The notes below the pieces were generated by a model that had not been told where the DNA came from, ran no database searches, and saw only the letters and a program-made list of their open reading frames with translations. Of a stretch of 64,000 nt of DNA, positions 18,279 to 26,559 are shown one piece after another; the first letter of the stretch is position 1; each line of letters starts with the position of its first letter. The translations under genes were made by a program, and so were the position numbers. Source of the stretch: an uncultured Verrucomicrobiales bacterium (GTDB lineage: Bacteria; Verrucomicrobiota; Verrucomicrobiia; Verrucomicrobiales; Akkermansiaceae); NCBI GenBank assembly GCA_937951675.1, contig CALFBI010000002.1, positions 28,206-92,205 on the forward strand, written 5' to 3'.

Positions 18279-19648
18279 GAAAAAGATTGAGATTTAATTT
18301 GGTTGATCGCCTTTACTGCCGCCGCAAGTAGTGCCTCCGGAAGAGCTGGGTGAATATGGATCATCTTTGGGATTTCTCGAATATCATTTTTGAGATGCAT
18401 CAGCATCAAAATTTGATGAATCATGGTTGACGCTTCCGGCCCAATGAGATGACACCCTAATATTTCAAAAGTCTCCCGGCGAATGATTAATTTTGTCCGA
18501 GGGTATGTCAGCTTCGTTGACATCGCACGAGCTGAGGCCAGCCAATCTTCTGTCACTGCTACATAAGGTAAGCCTTGCTGCTGGGCTTCCTCCTCTGTGA
18601 GCCCCACTGAGGCAATTTCTGGATTCGTAAACACCGCATGAGGCATGGCCCCTTCATTAAAATCTTCATCATGCCCTTTGAGTAAAATCTGGCGTAAATA
18701 ATGAACCTCAAACCCAGCCGCGTGCTGGAGTTGATATTTTCCGGCAACATCACCAATCGCATACACTCCTGGGATCTTAGTCTGAAGCCGAGAGTCCCGC
18801 TTGATAAAACCACCCTGATCGGTCTCAATCCCAGTTTTCTCTAAACCAATATGGTCTGTATTAGGAATCCGACCAATCGCATACAAAAGAGCTTCCGATT
18901 GATGAGTCGAGCCATCATTGAGGCCCATCGTAAACTGCGAACCATCATAGCCAGCATCCACGATGCTGGTCTTTAACCGAACAGAAACTTTCTTGGAAAA
19001 TTCTTCCGTAAAAATTTGAGAGATTTCAGCATCTTCTCCTGGAAGTAATCGCTCCCCTCTTACTAAGAGAGTGGTTTTTATTCCTACTGCAGAAAAGAAA
19101 TGAGCAAGTTCTGTCGCAATGAATCCTCCTCCTACAATCGTAATCGAAGAAGGAACACTCCCCTTAAGAGGGAAAAGATCCTCACTCGTCCATACTGGTA
19201 ACTCTGGATAAGGAGCTGGGCGTGGACGAGCACCTGTCGCAATCACAATCTGCCCTGCACTCAAAAGCTCCCCATTCACCTCCACTGTATGGTCATCCCG
19301 AAAGGAGCCTGCTCCCCGATAAAGAGTCACATTATCTGGCAGACGAGATTCGTAACGAGAGTCCACTTGTGATGACCACTCATTTGTTTCTTTAAACACC
19401 TGAGCCACATCAATTTCATTAATTGAAGCCTCAATATGATGAAGCCCAGCCTCTCTCACTCGTTGGGCGGCCTCGGCATAACCGAGTAAAAGCTTCGAAG
19501 GAACACAGCCTCGATTAGGGCAAGTGCCCCCGAGAAGATCCTTTTCAATCAACGCCACTTTCTTCCCTGCCTTTGCTGCTGCAATCGCAAGCCCAGAAGC
19601 CCGGCCTCCTCCTATGATAATAAGGTCGTAATGAAAAATCTGTGACAT
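18275..19648 (-). CDS. FAD-dependent pyridine nucleotide-disulfide oxidoreductase (mycothione/mercuric reductase-like)
   Basis: The 457-residue protein (ATG at 19648; the longer frame to 19702 adds an unlikely leader) is a class I disulfide reductase. It has FAD-binding DLIIIGGGRASGLAIAAA, redox-active Cys43 and Cys48 in GGTCPNRGCVPSK, an NADPH fold at TIVGGGFIATELAHFF, a second FAD motif GVYAIGDVAGK, and the C-terminal catalytic HIHPALPEA. It is closest in style to mycothione reductase or mercuric reductase-like proteins rather than lipoamide dehydrogenase, which is encoded at 59303. Its natural disulfide substrate is unknown. It is translationally coupled to the ADP-ribosylglycohydrolase/hydrolase fusion. 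Confidence 0.85.
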   Translation of the reverse strand: MSQIFHYDLIIIGGGRASGLAIAAAKAGKKVALIEKDLLGGTCPNRGCVPSKLLLGYAEAAQRVREAGLHHIEASINEIDVAQVFKETNEWSSQVDSRYESRLPDNVTLYRGAGSFRDDHTVEVNGELLSAGQIVIATGARPRPAPYPELPVWTSEDLFPLKGSVPSSITIVGGGFIATELAHFFSAVGIKTTLLVRGERLLPGEDAEISQIFTEEFSKKVSVRLKTSIVDAGYDGSQFTMGLNDGSTHQSEALLYAIGRIPNTDHIGLEKTGIETDQGGFIKRDSRLQTKIPGVYAIGDVAGKYQLQHAAGFEVHYLRQILLKGHDEDFNEGAMPHAVFTNPEIASVGLTEEEAQQQGLPYVAVTEDWLASARAMSTKLTYPRTKLIIRRETFEILGCHLIGPEASTMIHQILMLMHLKNDIREIPKMIHIHPALPEALLAAAVKAINQIKSQSFS

Positions 19649-19928
19649 TGTAAAATGAGTATCTAATTGCTGAGAGAGCACAAAGCAGGACTTATTCCTC
19701 ACGAAATCAATAATTGGGGATTAGGAAAAGTCCCACATAAGCGATGAGCTTGATTCAACGCCTGTCACACAGGCTTTGTTTCCAAACAAGAGCTATCGAG
19801 GAGAGGCAAATGAGAAATAATAGCCATATCAATTCAAATAATTTAAATAATCTTTAATCGAAATAGAGAAGTTTGAAAAAAACCGCTTTTTCTTTATCTA
19901 TTGAACTCATGAATGAGCTGACCTTTCT
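19649..19928. other. Intergenic region, no gene recognised
   Basis: About 280 bp. It holds a GCCTG-TCACA-CAGGC hairpin near 19765-19780 and a 15-codon frame at 19810-19857 behind a purine-rich GAGGAGAGG, neither convincing as a functional unit. Presumably the promoter of the disulfide reductase operon lies here. Confidence 0.5.
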
Positions 19929-20651
19929 TCACCAAAGGCCCAGTGCCTCCATTTGCTCGATGGCTTTGTGTGGCCACCCTTTATTAGCGGCAGGAGATGC
20001 CGGTGAAGGGTGCAGGATTTTACCGATATGAAATGACTGCTCCATTTTTTGAGCAACGAGAGTCAGCTTTTTCTCAGCGTAGGCTCCGACTCCAACCAAA
20101 TGCTCGGGTTCCAGAATCTGGATGATCGTCTGCAAGTGCTCAAAGCATGCTTCTTCTACAGGCGCCATCACGGTCTTCGGGAGCTTATCAGGGGTAATAT
20201 TTGCCCCCGTTTCACTCATCCAGACGAGAGGACAGTAATTCGCCACGAAATGATCTTTAAAAAAATCAGGCGCCTTTGGATAACGTTCTGCGAACATTCC
20301 CCAGAGCCGACGCCCGCTCACTTCAGATTTTTCGCATTCAAAACCCATAATGGGGCGTTTAGGATGCTCTCGCACCGGCTTCCCAACGGGTCCGTGAATC
20401 CCCATCCAATCTCGCACGGCAGGAATTTCTCCAAAAGGCACTCCCGTCTGCGCCATTCCCCAGGGCCCAGGATTCATTCCCAAAAATAACACTTTTTTAC
20501 GCCCCGTTCCACAACGTTCCAAATAATCACAGTGCCTTTCCCAAGCGTATTCAAGAGGATTATAAGTCGCCTGCACAGGGGCAGGAAACGCCATTCCAGC
20601 TAACTTCTCCCGTAAATTATCTGCAGCATTAATCAAAAGAGGCGTGGTCAT
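19929..20651 (-). CDS. Uracil-DNA glycosylase superfamily protein, SMUG1-type
   Basis: The 240-residue protein has both SMUG1 active-site motifs: LFLGMNPGPWGMAQTGVPFG (about residues 55-74, with Asn60 as the water-activating residue) and ILHPSPASPAAN (about 212-223, with His214). ANYCPLVWM lies between them, at about residues 138-145. SMUG1 removes uracil and oxidised pyrimidines from DNA to start base excision repair. The family is common in animals and known in some bacteria. Length fits the bacterial members. No other repair gene is adjacent. Confidence 0.92.
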   Translation of the reverse strand: MTTPLLINAADNLREKLAGMAFPAPVQATYNPLEYAWERHCDYLERCGTGRKKVLFLGMNPGPWGMAQTGVPFGEIPAVRDWMGIHGPVGKPVREHPKRPIMGFECEKSEVSGRRLWGMFAERYPKAPDFFKDHFVANYCPLVWMSETGANITPDKLPKTVMAPVEEACFEHLQTIIQILEPEHLVGVGAYAEKKLTLVAQKMEQSFHIGKILHPSPASPAANKGWPHKAIEQMEALGLW

Positions 20652-20784
20652 AAAGAATTCACGATAGATCAGAACAAATCTCTTTCCAGGATGAAAATAG
20701 GCTTCTGCTGAGTTCTCTTAAAATCCTTTCTTTCTTCTTGGCTTGGGTATTGACCATTGAGAAAGGAGTGCTATTGGTTGCGAC

Positions 20785-21747
20785 GTGGAATCAGTAGCAA
20801 TCATGACTTCAGGCGGGGACTCAGCAGGAATGAACCCGGCCGTAAAATGCGCCGTTGATTATTCTAGAAGTAAGGGGTTGAAGCCGTATGTCGTTTACGA
20901 CGGTCTGCGTGGATTAATCGATGACTTAATCGAAGAGGCGGTTCCAAGTATTGTTTCCGGAATTCTTCACCGTGGCGGAACAATGCTCGGGTCATCCCGT
21001 TCAAAGCGTTTTTTCGAGCTTCAATATCGCGAGATAGCTTATCAGAACCTCCAAAAACGAGGCATTAATAAGCTTATTGTGATTGGAGGAGATGGTTCCT
21101 TTGGCGCTCTTAATCAATTCTATAACGATTTCGGCGTTCCTTTTGCCGGAATTCCCGCGACCATTGATAACGATATTCCTGGGACTGATTACTGTCTTGG
21201 CGTTGATACGGCCTTGAATATGATTCGTTCTTCGATCGATAGTATTCGCGATACAGCTCATTCCTTTTCCCGCGCTTTCGTTATCGAAACAATGGGACGA
21301 CACTGTGGTTATTTGGCAATGGTCAGTGCCCTCGCAACAGGTGCAGAAATCTGCCTTGTTCCAGAAATGGACTACGATCTCGAAGCGATTGGTGAGCGCT
21401 TAAGAAAAGAACGAGAAAACGGGCGTCGATACTTTTTAGCGATTGTGGCCGAAGGAACCAATATGGGCGAATACATGACTCGTTGGTTTTCTGATACCTT
21501 GGATATGGACACTCGCTTAACAATCCTTGGTCACGTGCAACGCGGTGGCTCTCCTACCGTTCATGATCGTATCATGGCCTATAAATTTGCGGTTGCTGCG
21601 GTTGATAGCCTTCTCGAAGGACAGACAAATAACATTATGGTCTACCAAGACGGAAGCTTTGCTCGCAAGCCTATCCACGAAGTGACGGATGGAAAACATC
21701 AGGTCGATCCTGATATCGTCAAACTTTGCCGCCCTCTCTGCCACTAA
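20785..21747 (+). CDS. pfkA: 6-phosphofructokinase, ATP-type
   Basis: The 320-residue protein has the PFK motifs: IMTSGGDSAGMNPAVK at the N-terminus, VIGGDGSFGA, PATIDNDIPGTDYCLG and ETMGRHCGYLAM. Gly follows Asp in GGDG, and Ala occupies the place of the Lys that PPi-dependent enzymes have before TIDND. Both point to ATP use. It commits fructose 6-phosphate to glycolysis. The GTG at 20785 was taken as start. A GAAAGGAG lies 16 nt upstream, rather far for a Shine-Dalgarno. It converges on ispA. Confidence 0.95.
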   Translation: MESVAIMTSGGDSAGMNPAVKCAVDYSRSKGLKPYVVYDGLRGLIDDLIEEAVPSIVSGILHRGGTMLGSSRSKRFFELQYREIAYQNLQKRGINKLIVIGGDGSFGALNQFYNDFGVPFAGIPATIDNDIPGTDYCLGVDTALNMIRSSIDSIRDTAHSFSRAFVIETMGRHCGYLAMVSALATGAEICLVPEMDYDLEAIGERLRKERENGRRYFLAIVAEGTNMGEYMTRWFSDTLDMDTRLTILGHVQRGGSPTVHDRIMAYKFAVAAVDSLLEGQTNNIMVYQDGSFARKPIHEVTDGKHQVDPDIVKLCRPLCH

Positions 21748-21766
21748 TCAAGGTGAGTCGAACCTC

Positions 21767-22651
21767 TCACATTTCCCTTTTCAGGAGGTAATGTGCGATT
21801 TGTTCAAGCCGATGAGCTTTCTTTCCTAATGGCTTGAGAGCCTCAAGAGCCTGTTGCGTCAGACGAGCGGCCTCTTGCTTGGATTCTTCTAATCCTAAGA
21901 TCGAAGGGTAAGTGGCTTTATCCGTCGCTTCATCTTTCCCGGCGGTCTTGCCAAGCACTTCCGTTGACTGTGTGACATCAAGAATATCGTCAATGACCTG
22001 GAAAGCGAGCCCGAGATGATACCCAAAGTCTGTCAAAGCTTGCAGCTGATCGTCACTCGCAGCGGCGGACATTCCTCCTAGGCGAAGGGAACAAACCAGA
22101 AGAGCCGCCGTCTTTGCTTCATGAATTTTGATGAGTTCCTGATGCGATAAGGTCTTCCCCTCCCCTTCGAGATCCAAAACTTGGCCTCCGATCAGTTCAC
22201 AGCTTCCTCCCGTTTTCGCAAACTGTTTGAGGTAATCCTTTACCGTGAAGGTATCATTCTCCGAAATACTTGCAATCATCGCGAAAGCTTCGGTGAGAAG
22301 AGCGTCTCCAATAAGCACTGCCATTCCTTCTCCATAAACTTTATGGCTTGTCGGGCGGCCACGGCGGAGATCGTCATCATCCATGCAAGGAAGATCATCG
22401 TGCACGAGAGAATAAGTGTGCATCACCTCGACGGCACAAGCCCCCGGCATCGCTGCCTCTAACCGCCCTCCACAAGCCTCCGCAGCAGCAAGAGTAAGAA
22501 TGGGCCGGAGCCGCTTTCCCCCTGCAAAAACTGAATATCGCATCGCTTCGTGAACCAAGCTCGGAGCCAATGCGGCTTCCGGGAGGTAGTCATCAAGAGC
22601 AGCATCAACAAGAGCGATTTGCTCTTTCAAATAAGACTTTAGGTCAGACAC
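21767..22651 (-). CDS. ispA: Polyprenyl synthetase, farnesyl/geranylgeranyl diphosphate synthase type
   Basis: The 294-residue protein contains the first aspartate-rich motif VHDDLPCMDDDDLRRGRPT, the FAGGKRLRPIL substrate loop, and the second motif QVIDDILDVT followed by GKTAGKDEATDKATYP. This is the short-chain trans-prenyl transferase pattern. It condenses IPP with allylic diphosphates. The residues before the first motif fit the farnesyl diphosphate synthase group, but exact chain length is uncertain. It is 17 bp downstream of asd on the same strand, so the two are probably cotranscribed. Confidence 0.92.
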   Translation of the reverse strand: MSDLKSYLKEQIALVDAALDDYLPEAALAPSLVHEAMRYSVFAGGKRLRPILTLAAAEACGGRLEAAMPGACAVEVMHTYSLVHDDLPCMDDDDLRRGRPTSHKVYGEGMAVLIGDALLTEAFAMIASISENDTFTVKDYLKQFAKTGGSCELIGGQVLDLEGEGKTLSHQELIKIHEAKTAALLVCSLRLGGMSAAASDDQLQALTDFGYHLGLAFQVIDDILDVTQSTEVLGKTAGKDEATDKATYPSILGLEESKQEAARLTQQALEALKPLGKKAHRLEQIAHYLLKREM

Positions 22652-22668
22652 TTGTGCAAAAAGGTATT

Positions 22669-23673
22669 TTAGAGAATTTCAGCAATTTGCACTGCATTGA
22701 GAGCCGCTCCTTTACGGACTTGATCTCCTACAATCCAAAGAGCGAGGGCGTTATCGACCACTGCATCTTGGCGAATACGCCCCACCCGGCAGTCATCCTG
22801 ATTCGTCGTATCGAGAGGAACAGGATAAATTCCTTGCTGCGGATCATCCACTAATTGAACTCCCTGATAAGCATCTGTATAAACGGCCCGTGCTGCTTCT
22901 ACCGAAACAGGCTTCTCAAACTGAGCGGTGAGTGAAACCGAATGTGACCGGTGCACAGGAACGCGCACGCAAGTGCAGGTAACGTTCAAATCTGGTAAAT
23001 CGAGAATTTTACGCCCTTCATTAAGCATTTTCAGCTCTTCCTTGGTGTAACCATTCTCCGTGAATGAGTCGACATGAGGAATCACATTATAAGCGATCTG
23101 ACGGGGATAAACATTTTGCTGAACTTCTCCCCCATTCGAAAGGGCCTTCGTTTGTTGGTCCAATTCGATAATCCCTTGTGCGCCACTTCCTGAAACGGCC
23201 TGGTAAGTGGAAGCAATAATCGATTTCAAACCAAAAGCCTGATGAAGCGGATAGAGCCCCATTAAGGTAATAATGGTGGTGCAATTAGGGTTCGCAATGA
23301 TTCCTTTCGGGCGATTTTTCGCCGCTTCTGGATTAATTTCTGGCACCACTAAAGGAACCTCTGCATCCATTCGAAAAGCAGAAGAATTATCAATCACCAC
23401 CGCCCCTGCTGCCGCCGCACTTGGTGCATACTCTAATGAAATCCCTCCTCCAGCGCTAAAAAGGGCAATATCAATATTTTTAAAAGACTCGTGAGTCAGT
23501 TCCTTAATCGTATATTCCTCCCCCTGAAAAGCGACTTTTTTCCCCGCAGAGCGAGCTGACGCTAAAAGAGTTAAGTTAGAAAAAGAAAAACCTCTTTGAT
23601 CAAGGCATTCGAGCATTTCGACGCCGACCGCTCCGGTCGCGCCCACGATAGCAAGGTGAGGTGCGGCACTCAT
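22669..23673 (-). CDS. asd: Aspartate-semialdehyde dehydrogenase
   Basis: The 334-residue protein has NADP-binding LAIVGATGAVGVEML, ALFSAGGGISLEYAP, the catalytic cysteine in GIIANPNCTTI, STYQAVSGSGAQG and the substrate-binding RVPVHRSHS. It makes aspartate semialdehyde for lysine, diaminopimelate, threonine and methionine synthesis. The length and motifs fit the bacterial Asd subgroup. It heads a probable two-gene unit with ispA. Confidence 0.96.
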   Translation of the reverse strand: MSAAPHLAIVGATGAVGVEMLECLDQRGFSFSNLTLLASARSAGKKVAFQGEEYTIKELTHESFKNIDIALFSAGGGISLEYAPSAAAAGAVVIDNSSAFRMDAEVPLVVPEINPEAAKNRPKGIIANPNCTTIITLMGLYPLHQAFGLKSIIASTYQAVSGSGAQGIIELDQQTKALSNGGEVQQNVYPRQIAYNVIPHVDSFTENGYTKEELKMLNEGRKILDLPDLNVTCTCVRVPVHRSHSVSLTAQFEKPVSVEAARAVYTDAYQGVQLVDDPQQGIYPVPLDTTNQDDCRVGRIRQDAVVDNALALWIVGDQVRKGAALNAVQIAEIL

Positions 23674-23868
23674 GAGAGGCGCACGATGCCTTCATCTCTC
23701 ATGAAAATCAAGAAGGATGAGTAACGATCCGCGACTAAATCCATTCGACAGAATCACAGATCCCCAACCTTCTTCCCTTTTCAAGCTTGATCGATTCCCG
23801 CCCTTCTAGTTATTATCATCTTTGAAAGAGGCATTCTCTTTCTCCCAACCTTAATAACATCATACCTT

Positions 23869-23988
23869 ATGAAATTACTTAAAATCACCCTTGTTACCTT
23901 ATCTGCTCTGGCTCTTGCTACCGTTTCTTCGTGCTGCTCAAGTGCTGCTCCAAGCACCCCTCAAACATACATCGCACCTTCTAAGTAA
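23869..23988 (+). CDS. Tiny Cys-rich lipoprotein 1 (39 residues)
   Basis: The ATG at 23869 opens a 39-residue frame beginning MKLLKITLVTLSALALATVS and then SCC, a lipobox-like signal peptide. The mature peptide would be only about 19 residues (SSAAPSTPQTY and onward). It ends at 23988, and a strong terminator follows at 24001. Its Cys pair and Ala/Pro-rich tail resemble the third peptide at 24257. Function unknown. The upstream gap of 195 bp is enough for a promoter. Confidence 0.65.
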   Translation: MKLLKITLVTLSALALATVSSCCSSAAPSTPQTYIAPSK

Positions 23989-24000
23989 ACCCTTTATTTG

Positions 24001-24036
24001 AAACCTCTCCGGTATTTTTCCGCGAGAGGTTTTTTC
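24001..24036 (+). terminator. Intrinsic terminator after lipoprotein 1
   Basis: AAACCTCTC (24001-24009) pairs with GAGAGGTTT (24024-24032), extended by CGG/CCG inside the loop and followed by a run of T. This isolates the first small gene from the next two. Confidence 0.9.
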
Positions 24037-24046
24037 TTTATTTCAT

Positions 24047-24178
24047 ATGAAAGCGTTTGGTTTATTACTCTCTTCTCTTCTCATTTGCTCGTGTGCGATA
24101 AACACGAACGCTTACGAATCTAAAAAGCTGCCAAGTCTTCCTATCGAAAACAACAACCATCATCAGGATCATCACTGA
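24047..24178 (+). CDS. Tiny His-rich lipoprotein 2 (43 residues)
   Basis: The ATG at 24047 opens a 43-residue frame with a lipobox (LLSSLLICSC) and a short mature part ending in NNNHHQDHH. The His-rich tail suggests possible metal binding, but nothing more can be claimed. It starts 11 bp after the preceding terminator, so its own promoter would have to overlap that terminator or it depends on read-through. No terminator separates it from the third peptide. Confidence 0.55.
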   Translation: MKAFGLLLSSLLICSCAINTNAYESKKLPSLPIENNNHHQDHH

Positions 24179-24256
24179 TTCAAGTCTGGAAAAGAGAGTT
24201 TCCCACTTTCCTGTTTGACGGATCATCTGATTTCAGACTTCTATAGACTATTACTT

Positions 24257-24418
24257 ATGAAAAAGATTGTTCTTTCTATCTCAATGGTCGCGCTCGCAAT
24301 TGGATCTTTTAGCTTCACTTCTTGTGGATGCTGCACAGGCGAAGCAAGTGCTCCTGCATTACGCCCTCTTCCAACTTTCGGTGAAATCCCAACTGTTGAT
24401 TACCACTCTGGTAAATAA
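24257..24418 (+). CDS. Tiny Cys-rich lipoprotein 3 (53 residues)
   Basis: From the ATG at 24257 the product has 53 residues: a signal peptide (MKKIVLSISMVALAIGSFSF), then TSCGCCTGEASAPAL and a Pro-rich tail. The CxCC cluster lies at the predicted lipid-attachment site. A longer frame from 24215 starts at TTG and would bury the signal, so it was rejected. A strong terminator follows at 24448. It resembles the first peptide in its TSC and ASAP segments, suggesting a duplicated family. Confidence 0.7.
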   Translation: MKKIVLSISMVALAIGSFSFTSCGCCTGEASAPALRPLPTFGEIPTVDYHSGK

Positions 24419-24447
24419 GCGAAGTTAAAATTAATTTTTTCTCTCTT

Positions 24448-24479
24448 AGCGTGATCCTTCTGGGGTCACGCTTTTTTTT
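24448..24479 (+). terminator. Intrinsic terminator directly before comEC
   Basis: AGCGTGATCC (24448-24457) pairs with GGGTCACGCT (24463-24472) around a 5-nt loop, followed by eight T residues. The comEC ATG is at 24481, so the T-run ends one base before that start codon. Confidence 0.9.
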
Positions 24480-24480
24480 G

Positions 24481-26559
24481 ATGAAGCCTCGCCTGCCTCC
24501 TGCAACCCCTCTCGCATTGGGATCCCTTCTCGGGGCTGGCTTCCAACTTTCTCTTCCTCTCTACCTCCTTGGCGTAGCTTTCGCCTTACAAAAGTCCTTC
24601 CGCCTCACCATTCCATTGCGAGTCTTTCTCGCGACTTGGAGTCTTTTTGGGCTCTTTTGCCTTCCGTTTTCTCAACCTCTGTCTCCTCATCAAACCATCA
24701 CTGGTGTCGTTACTCAGAACCATCCAGATCGATTTCCTCCTCTGATTATTAAAAGAGACTACCGAAGGGAAACTGTCGCCCTAGCCTCTCGCCAACATTG
24801 GGGTGCCAAGACCCTTCAAAAAGGAGATCGAGTTCGGGTGCGACTCGGTGATCAAATCTCCATTCAAGCTCGAAATCCTGGCGAACGCCATTCGGCACAA
24901 TGGCTTTCGCAACTTGGAGTTTCTGGCTACTACCACATCAATGAGCTTTGGAGCTCTTCTCGGGCCGCTTGGTGGCAACCTCTCTCCAAACGCTTAGATC
25001 TTACTCGGCAACAACTACGAGAAGCTCTCACTCATGGGGTTGAAGCTCATTCTCCTGCCGCCGAAGTGATCCTCGGTATGACATTAGGAATCTCACCAAA
25101 TGATTCCAAGATTGCAAAAAGCTTCAGAGACAGCGGAACCTCTCACCTTTTCGCGGTCAGTGGGCTTCATGTTTCAATGATTGGAGTCTTACTCTGGGCC
25201 ATTTTAAAATTTCTAACGGTTCCTAGAAAGGTTTCCGTTATTCTCATCATCTTAGGGGTGAGTCTTTACGCCATGATCGTCGGCTTTGAAGCCCCCGTTT
25301 TCAGAGCAAGCATCATGGCTTTCATTTATCTTTGCGCGTTTTTATTTCAGCGGAGACCGCACGCGCTCAATGCCGTTTTACTCAGTGTTCCCATTGTCCT
25401 TTTAATTGATCCTTCTCAAATTTTCACAGTGGGATTTCAATTATCCTATTTCGTCGTTCTCATTCTCATTCTCTGTGGCCCCTCTCTCTATCGAGGCCTA
25501 CGATTTATTTATCAACATGACCCTCTTGTGCCTCGCACTCTTCTAACCCCCTTCCAACGTTATCGAGAAAAATTGGTGGGAGCAGGGTGGCAACTTTTGG
25601 CTACCTCATTACTCGCTTTCTTAGCTTCCTCTCTACTCGTTCTCTACCACTTCCAACGTCTTACTCCGATGGGCGTTCTTGCTTCTGCGATGCTCGTCCC
25701 TCTTGCTAGTATCATCGTGATGGGAGCTTTTTTAATCGCCCCTCTTTTCTTCCTTGTCCCTGGCATCCACGCCAGTTTGAACCAATTCATTGCTCTCACT
25801 GCAAATGGTGCTCTTTACTTAGCTGAGTCTGCAAGTGAGGTTCCTTCTTGGAAACCGACCTCTTCATGCCCCTGGGAAGGAGGCCTCGTGGTCTACGACC
25901 TCCCCGGTAATCAACGTAGCATGCATCTCGATAGCCCTAATGGAGGAATTCTTATCGACTGCGGGAAAAAGGGCACCTGGGAAAACCACACTCAAAAGTG
26001 GCTTCACCGCTATGGAAAAAGACCATCAACTGTTATTTTAACTCATTGGAAGCCTGATTGTGCGGGCAGCCTCTCTTCCTTAATAAAGGACCCTCATATC
26101 AAAACCATCTTTGGGCCTCCTCACTCTCAATGGGCTAATCACCCAAAATACCATGAAATCACCCAATCAACCCTCTTAAATTTTGGCCCCTATCATGTCT
26201 CTCTCTTCCCGGTTCCAGAGACTTCTCCTCGCAAGTCTCCTCCTCTCGGGTGTCTCGTGCAATTCGAAAACACCTCTTTACTATGGAGTGGTCGTCTCGA
26301 ATACTTTCAAGAAAAAAGAATTTTCGAAAACATTGACCCTATCAATTTTTGGATTCGTAGTAGTAAACCTACTCCTCTTCCTTCACCGCATTTTATTGCT
26401 CCTCATCGAATCATTGAAACAGATACTTTTGGCGCCCTTCAGCTCACTCCTGAAATTTGGCAACAAAGCACATATGGCGCAATCATGATTGATCTTCGGC
26501 ATCAAAAAATCAGTCCTTTTCTTGGAGGCGTTTTGAAGCCTTCTGAGGATTTTCCATAA
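24481..26559 (+). CDS. comEC: ComEC/Rec2-family DNA-uptake channel protein
   Basis: The 692-residue membrane protein has the ComEC layout: an N-terminal DUF4131-like part with an OB-like stretch, a competence domain with the signature GTSHLFAVSGLHVSMIG (about residue 220) and many hydrophobic helices to about residue 455, then a C-terminal metallo-beta-lactamase-like domain. In that last domain the expected T-H-x-H-x-D-H metal motif is replaced by LTHWKPDCAGS, so it is probably not a normal nuclease. ComEC moves single-stranded DNA across the inner membrane in natural transformation. The start at 24481 avoids a GTG inside the upstream terminator. The 3' end overlaps the convergent RDD gene by 50 bp. 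Confidence 0.9.
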   Translation: MKPRLPPATPLALGSLLGAGFQLSLPLYLLGVAFALQKSFRLTIPLRVFLATWSLFGLFCLPFSQPLSPHQTITGVVTQNHPDRFPPLIIKRDYRRETVALASRQHWGAKTLQKGDRVRVRLGDQISIQARNPGERHSAQWLSQLGVSGYYHINELWSSSRAAWWQPLSKRLDLTRQQLREALTHGVEAHSPAAEVILGMTLGISPNDSKIAKSFRDSGTSHLFAVSGLHVSMIGVLLWAILKFLTVPRKVSVILIILGVSLYAMIVGFEAPVFRASIMAFIYLCAFLFQRRPHALNAVLLSVPIVLLIDPSQIFTVGFQLSYFVVLILILCGPSLYRGLRFIYQHDPLVPRTLLTPFQRYREKLVGAGWQLLATSLLAFLASSLLVLYHFQRLTPMGVLASAMLVPLASIIVMGAFLIAPLFFLVPGIHASLNQFIALTANGALYLAESASEVPSWKPTSSCPWEGGLVVYDLPGNQRSMHLDSPNGGILIDCGKKGTWENHTQKWLHRYGKRPSTVILTHWKPDCAGSLSSLIKDPHIKTIFGPPHSQWANHPKYHEITQSTLLNFGPYHVSLFPVPETSPRKSPPLGCLVQFENTSLLWSGRLEYFQEKRIFENIDPINFWIRSSKPTPLPSPHFIAPHRIIETDTFGALQLTPEIWQQSTYGAIMIDLRHQKISPFLGGVLKPSEDFP

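Noticed and set aside
19810..19857. 15-codon frame with GAGGAGAGG upstream
   Set aside because: It is very short and Asn-rich from AT-rich DNA, with no plus-strand gene downstream that it could regulate.
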